A DNA stretch of 64,000 nucleotides from Pseudomonas kilonensis (GTDB lineage: Bacteria; Pseudomonadota; Gammaproteobacteria; Pseudomonadales; Pseudomonadaceae): the NCBI RefSeq assembly GCF_001269885.1, contig NZ_LHVH01000010.1, positions 18,287 to 82,286 of the forward strand, read 5' to 3'. The notes under the pieces were generated by a model. That model did not search any database. It was not told the origin of the DNA and saw only the letters and a program-made list of their open reading frames with translations. The position numbers were made by a program, and so were the translations under genes. Position 1 is the first letter of the stretch. Each line of letters opens with the position of its first letter. This document shows positions 46,137 to 56,600 of the stretch, piece after piece.

Positions 46137-46160
46137 GAGCCCGCGATTGCGGGCTTTCTT
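46137..46160 (+). terminator. terminator after tRNA-Leu
   Basis: AGCCCGC-GATT-GCGGGCT followed by TTCTT, 11 bases past the tRNA CCA. It should end the glmM/tpiA/secG/tRNA-Leu transcript. Confidence 0.85.
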
Positions 46161-46178
46161 GTAGGTGGAAGGGTTACA

Positions 46179-46207
46179 TTGACCCTGTAAGGGATCGGTC
46201 GTATACT
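46179..46207 (+). promoter_or_regulatory. sigma-70 promoter of the initiator tRNA / rimP operon
   Basis: TTGACC (46179-46184), a 17-base spacer and TATACT (46202-46207): 5 of 6 and 5 of 6 matches with ideal spacing. The predicted start, near 46214, is about 10 bases before the tRNA. Confidence 0.85.
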
Positions 46208-46223
46208 TCCGCCCCAGCTTTGT

Positions 46224-46300
<77 letters not shown>

Positions 46301-46309
46301 GTTTCAGGG

Positions 46310-46330
46310 GCCCCTTCCAAGGGGCTTTTT
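46310..46330 (+). terminator. terminator after initiator tRNA
   Basis: GCCCCTT-CC-AAGGGGC followed by TTTTT, 9 bases past the tRNA. First of two terminators in the rimP leader. Confidence 0.88.
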
Positions 46331-46376
46331 GTTAGCTGGACACTTTACAACGCCGCTGTTCGACGGCGTTTCAGGG

Positions 46377-46401
46377 ATGGGCGATTCGCCCATTTTTTTT
46401 T
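46377..46401 (+). terminator. second terminator in the rimP leader
   Basis: ATGGGCG-ATT-CGCCCAT followed by a run of eight or more T (46393 onward). It lies 40 bases before the rimP start and after no gene, so it probably meters transcription into rimP-nusA-infB. Confidence 0.88.
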
Positions 46402-46440
46402 ATTTGCACAGCATGCACAAACATGCACGAGGGGGTTCAG

Positions 46441-46899
46441 GTGTCGAGCAAGCTAGAACAGTTGCAGGCCTTGTTGGCCCCGGTGGTCGTGGCCCTTGGC
46501 TATGAATGCTGGGGTATTGAGTTCTCGGCTCAAGGTCGCCACTCACTGTTGCGCGTTTATATCGATAAGGAAGGCGGCGTGTTGGTGGATGATTGCGCCA
46601 TCGTCAGCCGTCAGATCAGCGGTGTACTGGATGTAGAAGATCCAATCACCTCCGAATACACCCTTGAAGTTTCCTCGCCTGGCATGGAGCGCCCCCTGTT
46701 CACAATTGAACAGTTCGCTTCGTTTGCCGGTGAACAAGTGAAGATCAAGCTGCGCTCGCCTTTCGAAGGTCGACGCAACTTCCAAGGCCTTCTGCGCGGT
46801 GTAGAAGAGCAGGACGTCGTGGTGCAGGTAGATGACCATGAGTTCCTGTTGCCGATCGATATGATCGACAAGGCCAACATTATTCCCAGTTTTGACTGA
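46441..46899 (+). CDS. rimP: ribosome maturation factor RimP
   Basis: Needed for 30S subunit assembly, 152 residues. Conserved: [57 protein letters not shown] and [14 protein letters not shown], the RimP signature. The start is GTG 46441 with GAGGGGG 5-8 bases upstream, giving the SSKLEQLQ N-terminus shared with P. aeruginosa; the in-frame ATG 18 bases upstream overlaps that ribosome-binding site. First gene of the rimP-nusA-infB operon. Confidence 0.96.
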   Translation: MSSKLEQLQALLAPVVVALGYECWGIEFSAQGRHSLLRVYIDKEGGVLVDDCAIVSRQISGVLDVEDPITSEYTLEVSSPGMERPLFTIEQFASFAGEQVKIKLRSPFEGRRNFQGLLRGVEEQDVVVQVDDHEFLLPIDMIDKANIIPSFD

Positions 46900-46958
46900 T
46901 ACGTGCCAGATACTGCGGATCCCGCGGATCCAATGGCTTGCGAAAGGCGAGGCGTACG

Positions 46959-48440
46959 ATGAGCAAAGAAGTACTGCTGGTTGTTGAGTCGGTATCCAAT
47001 GAAAAGGGCGTACCGGCTAACGTTATTTTTGAAGCGCTGGAGCTGGCTCTGGCCACTGCTACCAAGAAGCGGTTTGAAGACGAAGTTGATTTGCGTGTGG
47101 AAATCAATCGCCACACCGGTGCCTACGAGACTTTCCGTCGCTGGACGGTGGTCGAGGAAGCCGACCTGGACGATCCGGCTATCGAAACCTGGCCGAGCAA
47201 GGTTGCAGAAACGCATCCGGGCGCCAAGGTCGGTGATGTAGTAGAAGAAAAAATCGAGTCCATTGAGTTCGGTCGCATCGCTGCACAGACTGCCAAGCAG
47301 GTTATTGTGCAGAAAGTTCGCGAAGCCGAACGCGCGCAAGTCGTCGACGCTTATCGCGAGCGCCTGGGGGAAATCATCTCCGGTACCGTGAAAAAAGTGA
47401 CCCGCGACAACGTGATCGTCGACCTGGGCAACAACGCCGAAGCGTTGCTGGCTCGCGAAGACATCATCTCTCGCGAAACTTTCCGGGTTGGCGTGCGCTT
47501 GCGTGCGCTGCTCAAGGAAATCCGCACCGAGAACCGCGGCCCGCAGCTGATCCTGTCGCGTACAGCGCCGGAAATGCTGATCGAGTTGTTCCGCATCGAA
47601 GTGCCGGAAATTGCCGAAGGCCTGATCGAAGTCATGGCCGCCTCCCGTGATCCGGGTTCGCGTGCCAAGATCGCGGTCCGCTCCAAGGACAAGCGCATCG
47701 ACCCGCAAGGCGCCTGCATCGGCATGCGTGGTTCGCGTGTCCAGGCCGTATCCGGCGAGTTGGGCGGCGAGCGCGTGGACATCGTCCTGTGGGACGACAA
47801 CCCGGCTCAGTTCGTGATCAATGCCATGTCGCCTGCTGAAGTGGCGGCAATTATCGTCGACGAAGATGCCCACGCCATGGACATCGCCGTTGGCGCAGAC
47901 AATCTGGCTCAGGCCATCGGTCGCGGTGGTCAGAACGTGCGTCTGGCCAGCCAGTTGACTGGCTGGACCCTGAACGTGATGACCGAATCGGACATCCAGG
48001 CTAAGCAGCAAGCTGAAACCGGTGACATCCTGCGCAACTTCATCGAAGAGCTTGAAGTCGATGAAGAGCTGGCACAGGTGCTGGTGGATGAAGGCTTTAC
48101 CAGCCTGGAAGAGATTGCCTACGTACCGGTGGAGGAAATGCTCAACATCGACGGCTTTGACGAGGAGATCGTCAACGAGCTTCGCGCTCGGGCCAAGGAT
48201 CGTTTGTTGACCAAAGCCATCGCTACTGAGGAAAAGCTGGCAGACGCCCATCCGGCCGAAGACCTGCTCTCGCTTGAGGGTATGGACAAGGATTTGGCGA
48301 TGGAACTGGCGGTGCGCGGCGTAATTACCCGCGAAGACCTGGCCGAGCAGTCTATTGACGATCTGCTCGACATCGACGGCATTGACGATGATCGTGCCGG
48401 CAAGTTGATCATGGCCGCCCGAGCCCACTGGTTCGAGTAA
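46959..48440 (+). CDS. nusA: transcription termination/antitermination protein NusA
   Basis: RNA-polymerase-bound factor controlling pausing, termination and antitermination. 493 residues. N-terminal NTD (1-130), S1 domain (about 135-200, [23 protein letters not shown]), KH1 and KH2 (about 230-345, including [18 protein letters not shown] and [18 protein letters not shown]), then two acidic helix-hairpin repeats (about 365-490, ending [23 protein letters not shown]). ATG 46959 ([13 protein letters not shown]) is preferred over an in-frame start 21 bases upstream. Its product may act on the terminators before rimP, as NusA autoregulation is known in E. coli. Confidence 0.97.
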   Translation: MSKEVLLVVESVSNEKGVPANVIFEALELALATATKKRFEDEVDLRVEINRHTGAYETFRRWTVVEEADLDDPAIETWPSKVAETHPGAKVGDVVEEKIESIEFGRIAAQTAKQVIVQKVREAERAQVVDAYRERLGEIISGTVKKVTRDNVIVDLGNNAEALLAREDIISRETFRVGVRLRALLKEIRTENRGPQLILSRTAPEMLIELFRIEVPEIAEGLIEVMAASRDPGSRAKIAVRSKDKRIDPQGACIGMRGSRVQAVSGELGGERVDIVLWDDNPAQFVINAMSPAEVAAIIVDEDAHAMDIAVGADNLAQAIGRGGQNVRLASQLTGWTLNVMTESDIQAKQQAETGDILRNFIEELEVDEELAQVLVDEGFTSLEEIAYVPVEEMLNIDGFDEEIVNELRARAKDRLLTKAIATEEKLADAHPAEDLLSLEGMDKDLAMELAVRGVITREDLAEQSIDDLLDIDGIDDDRAGKLIMAARAHWFE

Positions 48441-48467
48441 TTAGGCGCGGCCTGAGGAGAGAAGTGC

Positions 48468-50996
48468 ATGACGCAAGTCACGGTGAAACAACTGGCCGAT
48501 GAGGTCAAAACACCGGTAGAGCGCCTGTTGCAGCAGATGCGTGAGGCAGGTCTGCCGCACACCGCCGCCGAGGAACATGTGACCGACAGTGAGAAGCAGT
48601 CCCTGCTGACTCACCTGAAGAGCAGTCACAAGGCGAAAGTGGAAGAACCGCGCAAGATCACTCTGCAGCGTAAAACCACCAGCACCCTGCGTGTTGCCGG
48701 TAGCAAAAGCATCAGCGTTGAAGTACGCAAGAAGAAAGTCTTCGTACAGCGCAGCCCGGAAGAAATCGAAGCCGAGCGCAAACGCGAACAGGAAGAACGT
48801 CGCGCAGTAGAAAATGCTGCTCGTCAGAAGGCTGAAGAAGAAGCCAAGCGTCGCGCCGAAGAAGAAGCGCGCCGCCAGCCTGCTGCTGCGCAAGCCGCTA
48901 CTAACGACGCCGTTGCAGCGCCTGCTGCAGTTGCCGAGCCAGTACGCGAAAGCGCACCGGTTGTAGCCGCTGCTCCAGCACCGTCTGCTGACGTTCGCAA
49001 CAAGCAGAACGAACAGCGCCGTCCGGACAAGCCACGTGCCGACGATAACAGTCGTCGTGGTAGCGGTGATGGTGAGCGCAAAAACGCTCCGCATCGTGCC
49101 TCGGTCAAAGAGAAAGCGCCTGCTCCACGCGTTGCCCCACGTACTACCGACGAAGAAAGCGATGGCTTCCGTCGTGGTGGTCGCGGCAAGGCCAAGCTGA
49201 AGAAGCGCAACGCCCACGGTTTCCAGAGCCCTACCGGCCCTGTCGTGCGTGATGTGCAGATCGGCGAGACCATCACTGTTGGCGATCTCGCCAATCAGAT
49301 GTCGGTCAAGGCTGCTGAAATCATCAAGTTCATGTTCAAACTGGGTACTCCAGCGACCATCAACCAGGTGCTTGATCAGGAAACTGCTCAACTGGTAGCC
49401 GAAGAACTGGGCCACAAAGTGACCCTGGTCAGCGATACCGCCCTGGAAGACTCCCTGGCTGAGTCCCTGAAGTTTGAAGGTGAGACGTTCTCCCGTGCGC
49501 CAGTCGTGACCGTAATGGGCCACGTTGACCATGGTAAGACTTCGCTGCTCGACTACATCCGTCGTGCCAAGGTAGCTGCTGGCGAAGCCGGCGGTATCAC
49601 TCAGCACATCGGTGCGTACCACGTTGAAACTGACCGCGGCATGGTCACTTTCCTCGATACCCCGGGTCACGCCGCGTTTACCGCAATGCGTGCTCGTGGT
49701 GCCAAGGCGACTGACATTGTGATTCTGGTCGTTGCAGCGGACGACGGCGTAATGCCGCAGACCATTGAAGCGGTCCAGCACGCCAAGGCTGCCGGCGTTC
49801 CACTGGTTGTTGCAGTGAACAAAATCGACAAGCCGGGCGCTGATCTCGATCGCATCCGTAGCGAACTGTCGGTTCACGGCGTGACGTCGGAAGAGTGGGG
49901 CGGCGACACCCCGTTCGTATCGGTTTCGGCGAAAGTCGGTACTGGTGTGGACGAGTTGCTCGAAGCTGTTCTGCTGCAAGCTGAAGTTCTGGAACTGAAA
50001 GCGACTCCTTCGGCTCCAGGCCGAGGCGTCGTGGTTGAATCGCGCCTCGACAAAGGTCGTGGTCCGGTTGCTACCGTTCTGGTTCAAGACGGTACCCTGC
50101 GCCAAGGCGACATGGTGCTGGTCGGTTCGAACTATGGCCGTGTACGTGCCATGCTCGACGAGAACGGCAAGCCAATCAAGGAAGCCGGTCCTTCCATCCC
50201 TGTCGAGATCCTCGGCCTGGACGGTACCCCGGACGCTGGCGACGAGATGAGCGTGCTGTCGGACGAGAAGAAAGCCCGTGAAGTGGCTCTGTTCCGTCAA
50301 GGCAAGTTCCGCGAAGTCAAACTGGCTCGCGCTCACGCCGGCAAGCTGGAAAATATCTTCGAGAACATGGGCCAGGCAGAGAAGAAGACGCTTAACATCG
50401 TCCTCAAGTCCGATGTCCGTGGTTCGCTGGAAGCGTTGAACGGTGCCTTGAACGGCCTGGGTAACGACGAAGTGCAAGTGCGTGTTGTCGGTGGCGGTGT
50501 CGGTGGTATCACCGAGTCCGACGCCAACCTGGCACTGGCCTCCAACGCTGTACTGTTCGGCTTCAACGTGCGTGCCGATGCCGGCGCTCGCAAGATCGTC
50601 GAGCAGGAAGGCCTGGATATGCGTTACTACAACGTGATCTACGACATCATCGAAGACGTCAAGAAAGCCCTCACCGGTATGCTGGGCAGCGATGTTCGCG
50701 AGAACATCCTGGGTACCGCTGAAGTGCGTGACGTGTTCCGTTCGCCGAAGTTTGGCGCGATCGCTGGCTGCATGGTGATCGAGGGTGTTGTTCACCGTAA
50801 CCGTCCGATCCGTGTACTGCGTGAAGACATCGTGATCTTCGAAGGCGAGCTGGAATCCCTGCGCCGCTTCAAGGATGACGCTTCCGAAGTACGTGCTGGC
50901 ATGGAATGCGGTATTGGCGTCAAGAGCTACAACGACGTCAAGGTCGGCGACAAGATCGAAGTCTTCGAGAAGGTCCAGGTTGCTCGCAGCCTCTGA
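48468..50996 (+). CDS. infB: translation initiation factor IF-2
   Basis: GTPase that places fMet-tRNA on the 30S subunit. 842 residues. N-terminal IF2-N domain (1-50), then a long charged linker rich in Ala, Glu, Arg and Lys (about 85-260), a second IF2-N-like unit ([20 protein letters not shown]), and the G domain from about residue 345: GHVDHGKT (P loop), DTPGH, NKID. Domains II-IV end near [12 protein letters not shown]. Shorter than E. coli IF2-alpha (890). An internal start for a shorter isoform was not identified. A terminator follows. Confidence 0.97.
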   Translation: MTQVTVKQLADEVKTPVERLLQQMREAGLPHTAAEEHVTDSEKQSLLTHLKSSHKAKVEEPRKITLQRKTTSTLRVAGSKSISVEVRKKKVFVQRSPEEIEAERKREQEERRAVENAARQKAEEEAKRRAEEEARRQPAAAQAATNDAVAAPAAVAEPVRESAPVVAAAPAPSADVRNKQNEQRRPDKPRADDNSRRGSGDGERKNAPHRASVKEKAPAPRVAPRTTDEESDGFRRGGRGKAKLKKRNAHGFQSPTGPVVRDVQIGETITVGDLANQMSVKAAEIIKFMFKLGTPATINQVLDQETAQLVAEELGHKVTLVSDTALEDSLAESLKFEGETFSRAPVVTVMGHVDHGKTSLLDYIRRAKVAAGEAGGITQHIGAYHVETDRGMVTFLDTPGHAAFTAMRARGAKATDIVILVVAADDGVMPQTIEAVQHAKAAGVPLVVAVNKIDKPGADLDRIRSELSVHGVTSEEWGGDTPFVSVSAKVGTGVDELLEAVLLQAEVLELKATPSAPGRGVVVESRLDKGRGPVATVLVQDGTLRQGDMVLVGSNYGRVRAMLDENGKPIKEAGPSIPVEILGLDGTPDAGDEMSVLSDEKKAREVALFRQGKFREVKLARAHAGKLENIFENMGQAEKKTLNIVLKSDVRGSLEALNGALNGLGNDEVQVRVVGGGVGGITESDANLALASNAVLFGFNVRADAGARKIVEQEGLDMRYYNVIYDIIEDVKKALTGMLGSDVRENILGTAEVRDVFRSPKFGAIAGCMVIEGVVHRNRPIRVLREDIVIFEGELESLRRFKDDASEVRAGMECGIGVKSYNDVKVGDKIEVFEKVQVARSL

Positions 50997-51067
50997 CTCG
51001 CGCACTTCAAGAGCCGCGCCGGGCAGCCGCATGAACATGCGCTGCCTTGCTGGCGGACTCTAAACGC

Positions 51068-51103
51068 AACGCCCGGTCTGGCTTTTGCCAGGCCGGGCGT
51101 TTG
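51068..51103 (+). terminator. terminator or attenuator between infB and rbfA
   Basis: AACGCCCGGTCTGGC-TTTT-GCCAGGCCGGGCGTT: a 15-bp stem with a single G-U pair and a 4-base loop. The trailing TTTGCCG is a poor T-run, so partial read-through into rbfA is likely. Confidence 0.75.
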
Positions 51104-51155
51104 CCGCTTTCAGACCTCGCGGGTTTCACCGTGGGGCAGTAACAGGTAACAAGAC

Positions 51156-51557
51156 ATGGCAAAAGAATACAGCCGTACCCAACGAATCGGCGATCAGATG
51201 CAGCGTGAGCTGGCCCAACTGATCCGTCGTGAAGTCAAAGACCCGCGCGTCGGCCTGGTCACCATTACCGCAGTGGAAGTCAGCCGTGACGTCGGTCACG
51301 CCAAGATTTTCATCACCGTGATGGGCCAGGACAGCGCCGAAGAAATCGCCCAGAGCATCAAGGTGCTCAACTCGGCCGCCGGCTTCCTGCGTATGCAGCT
51401 GGCCCGGGAGATGAAGTTGCGCAGCGTTCCACAGCTGCACTTCCACTACGACGAAAGCGTCGTGCGTGGTGCGCATCTGTCGGCCCTGATCGAACGCGCC
51501 GTGGCGGAAGACAGTCAGCACCCGGTTGCGGCTGAACCCGAAGACACCAAGGAGTAA
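51156..51557 (+). CDS. rbfA: ribosome-binding factor A
   Basis: KH-fold protein binding 16S rRNA helix 1 during late 30S maturation and cold adaptation. 133 residues. [39 protein letters not shown] is the family N-terminus and [34 protein letters not shown] the C-terminal core. The acidic tail is variable. truB follows after 3 bases, the usual rbfA-truB pair. Confidence 0.97.
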   Translation: MAKEYSRTQRIGDQMQRELAQLIRREVKDPRVGLVTITAVEVSRDVGHAKIFITVMGQDSAEEIAQSIKVLNSAAGFLRMQLAREMKLRSVPQLHFHYDESVVRGAHLSALIERAVAEDSQHPVAAEPEDTKE

Positions 51558-51560
51558 TCG

Positions 51561-52478
51561 GTGGCTCAGGTCAAACGTATCCGTCGTAACGTCAGCGGTA
51601 TCATCCTGCTCGACAAGCCGCTGGGGTTCACGTCCAACGCGGCGTTGCAGAAGGTTCGCTGGCTGCTCAATGCTGAAAAGGCCGGGCACACCGGTAGCCT
51701 CGATCCGCTGGCCACCGGCGTGCTGCCGCTGTGCTTTGGCGAGGCGACCAAGTTCTCCCAGTACCTGCTCGATTCCGACAAGGGTTATGAAACCCTGGCG
51801 CAACTGGGCAAGACCACCACCACGGCGGATGCCGAAGGTGAGGTTTTGCTGGAGCGCCCGGTGACCGTTGGTCAGGCCGATATCGAAGCGGTGTTGCCGA
51901 AATTTCGCGGGCAAATCAGCCAGATACCGCCGATGTACTCGGCTCTGAAGCGTGATGGCCAGCCGCTGTATAAACTGGCTCGTGCAGGCGAAGTAGTGGA
52001 GCGTGAACCGCGTTCTGTTACTATTGCGCGCTTGGAATTGCTGGCCTTTGACGGTAATACTGCGCGGCTGGTCGTGGATTGCAGCAAGGGCACCTATATC
52101 CGCACCCTGGTGGAGGATATTGGTGAACAGCTCGGCTGTGGCGCGTACGTGGCAGAATTGCGACGGACCCAGGCCGGGCCTTTCACGTTGGCCCAGACGG
52201 TCACGTTGGAAGAGCTTGAAGCGGTACATGCCGAAGGCGGCAACGAAGCGGTCGACCGTTTCCTGATGCCATCGGACAGCGGGTTGCTGGATTGGCCGCT
52301 GTTGCAGTTCTCGGAACACAGTGCGTTCTACTGGCTCAACGGCCAGCCGGTACGTGCCCCGGATGCGCCGAAGTTCGGCATGGTCCGGGTGCAGGATCAT
52401 AACGGTCGCTTCATCGGTATCGGTGAAGTGAGCGAAGACGGGCGCATTGCGCCGCGTCGACTGATTCGGTCGGAATGA
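51561..52478 (+). CDS. truB: tRNA pseudouridine-55 synthase TruB
   Basis: Makes pseudouridine 55 in the T-loop of tRNAs and acts as a tRNA chaperone. 305 residues. The catalytic aspartate is Asp48 in [16 protein letters not shown], the same number as in E. coli. [24 protein letters not shown] and [14 protein letters not shown] are further signatures, and a PUA-like C-terminal domain follows (about 245-300). GTG start: sequence reads GTGGCTCAGGTC at 51561, with AAGGAG immediately before, overlapping the end of rbfA. Confidence 0.97.
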   Translation: MAQVKRIRRNVSGIILLDKPLGFTSNAALQKVRWLLNAEKAGHTGSLDPLATGVLPLCFGEATKFSQYLLDSDKGYETLAQLGKTTTTADAEGEVLLERPVTVGQADIEAVLPKFRGQISQIPPMYSALKRDGQPLYKLARAGEVVEREPRSVTIARLELLAFDGNTARLVVDCSKGTYIRTLVEDIGEQLGCGAYVAELRRTQAGPFTLAQTVTLEELEAVHAEGGNEAVDRFLMPSDSGLLDWPLLQFSEHSAFYWLNGQPVRAPDAPKFGMVRVQDHNGRFIGIGEVSEDGRIAPRRLIRSE

Positions 52479-52621
52479 CCGGAACCAGCCTGCGTAACAG
52501 CAGGTTGGCGAGTGTGGCTGTTAACAGGCACGGTCACTACTCATTTATAGATACAGGGATTTGTCCCTGGCCTGTTGAAGCTGTTTCCTTGAAACAGTTT
52601 CCTGACTAAAAGGATTGCCTC

Positions 52622-52891
52622 ATGGCTCTCGACGTTCAAGAAAAAGCTCAAATCGTAGCTGACTACCAGCAAGCTGTTGGTGACACTGGTTCGCCAGAAG
52701 TGCAAGTTGCACTGCTGACCCACAACATCAACAAACTGCAAGGTCACTTCAAGGCCAACGGTAAAGATCACCACTCCCGTCGTGGTCTGATCCGCATGGT
52801 AAACCAGCGTCGTAAGCTGCTGGACTACCTGAAAGGCAAGGACCTGAGCCGTTACAGCGCTCTGATCGCTCGCCTGGGTCTGCGTCGCTAA
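52622..52891 (+). CDS. rpsO: 30S ribosomal protein S15
   Basis: Small ribosomal protein binding the 16S rRNA central domain, 89 residues. It has the full S15 signature [50 protein letters not shown] lies upstream of the ATG. The 143-base space after truB is A+T-richer near 52540 (TTTATAGAT), where a promoter is likely. In E. coli S15 represses its own translation through leader structures; a similar leader here is only an inference. pnp follows, the usual rpsO-pnp pair. Confidence 0.98.
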   Translation: MALDVQEKAQIVADYQQAVGDTGSPEVQVALLTHNINKLQGHFKANGKDHHSRRGLIRMVNQRRKLLDYLKGKDLSRYSALIARLGLRR

Positions 52892-52929
52892 TCAGCGATT
52901 GCGCTAGAGGTTGGTGGTCTGTCGTACGT

Positions 52930-52946
52930 CAGTGGGTTTCCCGCTG
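52930..52946 (+). repeat. hairpin in the rpsO-pnp interval
   Basis: CAGTGGG-TTT-CCCGCTG, a 7-bp stem with one G-U pair, in the 194-base space before pnp. In E. coli a hairpin here is cut by RNase III so PNPase can control its own mRNA; whether this short stem plays that role is uncertain. Confidence 0.35.
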
Positions 52947-53085
52947 GCGCATGGCAGGCTCCCAGCCTCAAGTTTTATCTGGATACACGTTTTACCCTGG
53001 ACAGACGTCGGGCCGATTCCCGCCATTGCCCAAGAATTTCGCAAGAAGACAAGTTCCCCAAGAGCCACAAAGAAGGTAGGACACC

Positions 53086-55191
53086 GTGAACCCGGTAATC
53101 AAAAAATTCCAGTTCGGTCAGTCGACCGTTACCCTCGAGACTGGCCGTATCGCCCGTCAGGCCTCCGGCGCAGTGCTGGTCACCGTTGACGACGACGTCA
53201 GCGTATTGGTGACCGTTGTCGGTGCCAAGCAAGCCGATCCAGGCAAGGGCTTCTTCCCTCTGTCTGTCCACTACCAGGAAAAGACTTACGCTGCCGGTAA
53301 GATCCCTGGCGGTTTCTTCAAGCGCGAAGGCCGTCCTTCCGAGAAAGAAACCCTGACTTCCCGACTGATCGACCGTCCGATCCGTCCGCTGTTCCCAGAA
53401 GGCTTCATGAACGAAGTGCAGGTTGTCTGCACCGTCGTCTCCACCAGCAAGAAAACCGATCCGGACATCGCTGCGATGATCGGTACCTCGGCTGCCCTGG
53501 CGATCTCCGGCATTCCTTTCGATGGCCCGATCGGCGCTGCCCGCGTCGCGTTCCACGAAAGCACCGGCTACCTGCTGAACCCGACCTACGAGCAACTGAA
53601 GGCGTCGAGCCTGGACATGGTCGTGGCCGGTACTTCCGAAGCCGTGCTGATGGTTGAATCCGAAGCCAAAGAGCTGACCGAAGACCAGATGCTGGGCGCC
53701 GTACTGTTCGCCCACGACGAGTTCCAGGTGGTGATCAACGCCGTCAAGGAACTGGCCGCCGAAGCCGCCAAGCCAACCTGGACTTGGGCTCCGCAAGCCG
53801 AAGCCACCGAGCTGCTGGGCGCGATCCGTGCCGAGTTCGGCGAAGCCATCTCCCAGGCCTACACCATCACCGTCAAGGCCGACCGTTATGCACGCCTGGG
53901 CGAGCTGAAAGACCAGGTCGTTGCCAAGCTGTCCGGCGAAGAAGGCCAACCATCGGCCAGCGACGTCAAAGCCGCTTTCGGTGAAATCGAATACCGCACC
54001 GTTCGCGAAAACATCGTCAACGGCAAGCCACGTATCGACGGTCGCGATACCCGTACCGTACGTCCGCTGAACATCGAAGTCGGCGTTCTGCCAAAGACCC
54101 ACGGTTCGGCACTGTTCACCCGTGGCGAAACCCAGGCGCTGGTCGTTGCAACACTGGGCACCGCCCGTGACGCGCAACTGCTGGACACCCTGGAAGGTGA
54201 AAAGAAAGACCCGTTCATGCTGCACTACAACTTCCCTCCGTTCTCGGTGGGCGAGTGTGGTCGCATGGGTGGCGCCGGTCGCCGCGAAATCGGTCACGGC
54301 CGTCTGGCCCGTCGTTCGGTCCAGGCCATGCTGCCTGCCGCTGACGTGTTCCCGTACACCATTCGCGTGGTATCGGAAATCACCGAGTCCAACGGTTCGA
54401 GCTCGATGGCTTCGGTCTGCGGCGCTTCCCTGGCCCTGATGGACGCCGGTGTGCCGATGAAGGCGCCGGTTGCCGGTATCGCCATGGGTCTGGTTAAAGA
54501 GGGCGAGAAATTCGCCGTCCTGACCGACATCCTGGGTGACGAAGACCACCTGGGCGACATGGACTTCAAAGTGGCCGGTACCGCCAAAGGCGTCACCGCA
54601 CTGCAGATGGACATCAAGATCAAGGGCATCACCGAAGAGATCATGGAAATCGCCCTGGGCCAGGCCCTGGAAGCGCGCCTGAACATCCTCGGCCAGATGA
54701 ACCAGATCATCGGTCAGTCCCGTACCGAACTGTCGGAAAACGCTCCGACCATGATCGCGATGAAAATCGACACCGACAAAATCCGTGATGTCATCGGTAA
54801 AGGCGGCGCGACCATCCGTGCGATCTGCGAAGAAACCAAGGCTTCGATCGACATCGAAGACGACGGTTCGATCAAGATCTTCGGCGAAACCAAGGAGGCG
54901 GCAGAAGCAGCACGCCAGCGCGTCCTGGGTATCACCGCAGAAGCCGAGATCGGCAAGATCTACGTCGGCAAGGTTGAGCGCATCGTCGACTTCGGCGCGT
55001 TCGTCAACATCCTGCCGGGCAAGGACGGTCTGGTTCACATCTCCATGCTGAGCGATGCTCGCGTCGAGAAAGTGACCGACATCCTCAAAGAAGGCCAGGA
55101 AGTGGAAGTGCTGGTACTGGACGTGGACAACCGCGGCCGTATCAAACTGTCCATCAAGGACGTCGCAGCAGCCAAGGCATCGGGCGTTTAA
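53086..55191 (+). CDS. pnp: polyribonucleotide nucleotidyltransferase (PNPase)
   Basis: Trimeric phosphorolytic 3'-5' exoribonuclease of the RNA degradosome. 701 residues. Two RNase PH-like domains flank an all-helical domain ([21 protein letters not shown] early; [26 protein letters not shown] and [20 protein letters not shown] in the active second core). KH domain about 555-615 ([21 protein letters not shown]), S1 domain about 620-690 ([26 protein letters not shown]). The start is GTG 53086 with GAAGG upstream. A terminator follows after the stop. Confidence 0.98.
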   Translation: MNPVIKKFQFGQSTVTLETGRIARQASGAVLVTVDDDVSVLVTVVGAKQADPGKGFFPLSVHYQEKTYAAGKIPGGFFKREGRPSEKETLTSRLIDRPIRPLFPEGFMNEVQVVCTVVSTSKKTDPDIAAMIGTSAALAISGIPFDGPIGAARVAFHESTGYLLNPTYEQLKASSLDMVVAGTSEAVLMVESEAKELTEDQMLGAVLFAHDEFQVVINAVKELAAEAAKPTWTWAPQAEATELLGAIRAEFGEAISQAYTITVKADRYARLGELKDQVVAKLSGEEGQPSASDVKAAFGEIEYRTVRENIVNGKPRIDGRDTRTVRPLNIEVGVLPKTHGSALFTRGETQALVVATLGTARDAQLLDTLEGEKKDPFMLHYNFPPFSVGECGRMGGAGRREIGHGRLARRSVQAMLPAADVFPYTIRVVSEITESNGSSSMASVCGASLALMDAGVPMKAPVAGIAMGLVKEGEKFAVLTDILGDEDHLGDMDFKVAGTAKGVTALQMDIKIKGITEEIMEIALGQALEARLNILGQMNQIIGQSRTELSENAPTMIAMKIDTDKIRDVIGKGGATIRAICEETKASIDIEDDGSIKIFGETKEAAEAARQRVLGITAEAEIGKIYVGKVERIVDFGAFVNILPGKDGLVHISMLSDARVEKVTDILKEGQEVEVLVLDVDNRGRIKLSIKDVAAAKASGV

Positions 55192-55220
55192 TCACCCCGT
55201 AGCCTAACCGCTGAACAAGC

Positions 55221-55248
55221 AAACGCCCCGACTGGTTCGGGGCGTTTT
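55221..55248 (+). terminator. terminator of pnp
   Basis: AACGCCCCGA-CTGGT-TCGGGGCGTT then TTGC: a 10-bp perfect stem 30 bases past the pnp stop with a short T-run. Confidence 0.9.
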
Positions 55249-55278
55249 GCTGTGCGGTGAAAATCCCTGTGTCGCGGG

Positions 55279-55308
55279 TTGCCTGGCCACAGGGGACGGT
55301 GCTAGGTT
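55279..55308 (+). promoter_or_regulatory. putative promoter of tRNA-Thr
   Basis: TTGCCT (55279-55284), an 18-base spacer and TAGGTT (55303-55308), 8 bases upstream of the tRNA. The -10 is only a partial match to consensus. Confidence 0.45.
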
Positions 55309-55316
55309 TAGCCACC

Positions 55317-55392
55317 GCCCGTGTAGCTCAGTCGGTAGAGCAGCGCACTCGTAACGCGAAGGTCGCAGGTTCGATTCCTGTCTCGGGCACCA
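55317..55392 (+). tRNA. tRNA-Thr (CGT)
   Basis: 76 nt with encoded CCA. Acceptor GCCCGTG against CTCGGGC (U6-U67 mismatch), D-arm GCTCAGTCGGTAGAGC, anticodon loop CTCGTAA (anticodon CGT), T-arm GCAGGTTCGATTCCTGT. The anticodon stem GCGCA/CGCGA has only three Watson-Crick pairs, with an A-C pair next to the loop. A tRNA-Thr also precedes nadC in P. aeruginosa. Confidence 0.92.
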
Positions 55393-55401
55393 TCCCCCTC
55401 G

Positions 55402-55950
55402 TTATTTCACTTTCCTGCTCAGCTCCTCGACCGTGCGTTTGAGCTGATCCATCTCGCGATCCTGATCGCTGAGCTCCCGTTTCAGGGACGAGATCTCGCT
55501 GTTGCTCGAACTCGAACTGGAGCCGCTATTGCGCTTGAGTTCTTCCACTTGCTTGCCCAGATCGTTCAGGTCGCGTTCCTGTTCCTTTATGGTGCGTTTG
55601 AGCTCGTCAATTTCCTTGCTGCTGGAGGTGGAACTGGAGCCGCTGTTGCGCTTGAGTTCTTCGATCTGACGGGCCTGCTCGCTGAGGGTGCGTTTCTGGC
55701 TTTCCAGTTCCTCGGCGTTGTTCTTCACGGTTTTTGGCAGGTTTTCCAAGGCACTGACGTTGACGTTGGTCTTGACGAGTACGTACTTGTCAAATCGGTC
55801 AAAACGCAGGGCAGGAATGGTGTCGTCGGAAGACGGCCCATCGGAGGAGACTTCAACAGCCGCCTGGGCAACGCCGGTCAAGGTCAGGCTGCCGAGCAGC
55901 AAGGTCGCGGTAGCAAGCCGGGTCAACGAACGTTTCGAAAAGCTGCGCAT
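55402..55950 (-). CDS. secreted coiled-coil protein with internal repeats
   Basis: 182 residues, function not recognised. A signal peptide (residues 1-31, basic start, LATATLLLGSLTLTGVAQA) leads to a short globular-looking part (DTIPALRFDRFDKYVLVKTNVNVS), then about 110 residues of heptad coiled coil. The coil holds two copies of a unit beginning EELKRNSGSSS, each with a serine-rich linker, then E-I-x-x-L-K-R and a Q/E/D-rich helix; it ends LKRTVEELSRKVK. The repeat is also clear at DNA level (for example the shared CTGGAGCCGCT..TTGCGCTTGAGTTCTTC). ATG 55950 gives the signal peptide; an upstream in-frame start would not. Periplasmic location is inferred. Confidence 0.8.
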   Translation of the reverse strand: MRSFSKRSLTRLATATLLLGSLTLTGVAQAAVEVSSDGPSSDDTIPALRFDRFDKYVLVKTNVNVSALENLPKTVKNNAEELESQKRTLSEQARQIEELKRNSGSSSTSSSKEIDELKRTIKEQERDLNDLGKQVEELKRNSGSSSSSSNSEISSLKRELSDQDREMDQLKRTVEELSRKVK

Positions 55951-56256
55951 CACTGGGGTTCCTTGTGAAGTGCCGGCATGGCACATGGCTATGACTGGTT
56001 ATTTTGACAGATGTTCCCAAGCTTCCCTGGTTTCTCAGGCGCATGGTTTTTTTGTGGGATAGATGTAAAGAACCGTGTAAATCATCGGCAAAACGTCCTA
56101 TATTCATTGCCTGCATGTGCATCGCCCAGCAGTTTTCAGATGATCCCCGAATGGTTCTGAAGGCCAGATAAACCGGGCTTCAAGCGGTTTTTTTGCGTCA
56201 GAGAGATCCTTGATGATCCAGATCCATCTTCCATTCCCCAGATCAACGAGAACGCC

Positions 56257-56562
56257 ATGACTGTTAAAGAATTGACCCAGGAAGCCAGGCACGAAGAAGC
56301 GCTGAAGAAGTATGTGTTGGATGCGCCCCAGTTGCTGGAAGAGATCAAGGACTTGTCTGCCGATGATCAAAAAGACCAGATCCAATGGGCGTTCGAGGAC
56401 GAGGCCGAAGCCCAGGGCTTGCAGCCTTGGGAGTTGACGCTCAAGTACACCAGCCCACCTGAAGAATTCGAGGCGCAGCGTCTTGCGTTGCACAAGGAAG
56501 CGGCCGAGGTGCTGGGTGTGGAATGGGATGAGTACTGCGAGATGAACAATCTGGTGGTCTGA
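56257..56562 (+). CDS. small acidic conserved protein (probable DUF6388 family)
   Basis: 101-residue soluble, acidic, mostly helical protein. RHEEALKKYVLDAPQLLEEIKDL, DQKDQIQWAFEDEAEAQGLQPWELTLKY and HKEAAEVLGVEWDEYCEMNNL resemble the DUF6388 family found in Pseudomonas; that family name is from memory. No enzymatic motif is visible. No strong ribosome-binding site precedes the ATG (AGAACGCC). A bidirectional terminator separates it from convergent nadC. Confidence 0.75.
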   Translation: MTVKELTQEARHEEALKKYVLDAPQLLEEIKDLSADDQKDQIQWAFEDEAEAQGLQPWELTLKYTSPPEEFEAQRLALHKEAAEVLGVEWDEYCEMNNLVV

Positions 56563-56597
56563 AAAAAAACGCCAGCCTTCAAGGCTGGCGTTTTTTA
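56563..56597. terminator. bidirectional terminator between the DUF6388-like gene and nadC
   Basis: AAAACGCCAGCCTT-C-AAGGCTGGCGTTTT with A- and T-runs on either side. It serves the plus-strand small gene and the minus-strand nadC, which converge here. Confidence 0.93.
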
Positions 56598-56600
56598 TTG

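Noticed and set aside
46423..46440. ATG start for rimP 18 bases before the GTG
   Set aside because: It overlaps the GAGGGGG ribosome-binding site of the GTG, and the GTG gives the conserved SSKLEQLQ N-terminus.
48441..51038. 865-codon minus-strand open frame opposite infB
   Set aside because: Same cause; covers all of IF-2 and lacks any family motif.
52975..55038. 687-codon minus-strand open frame opposite pnp
   Set aside because: Same cause; PNPase is certain on the plus strand.
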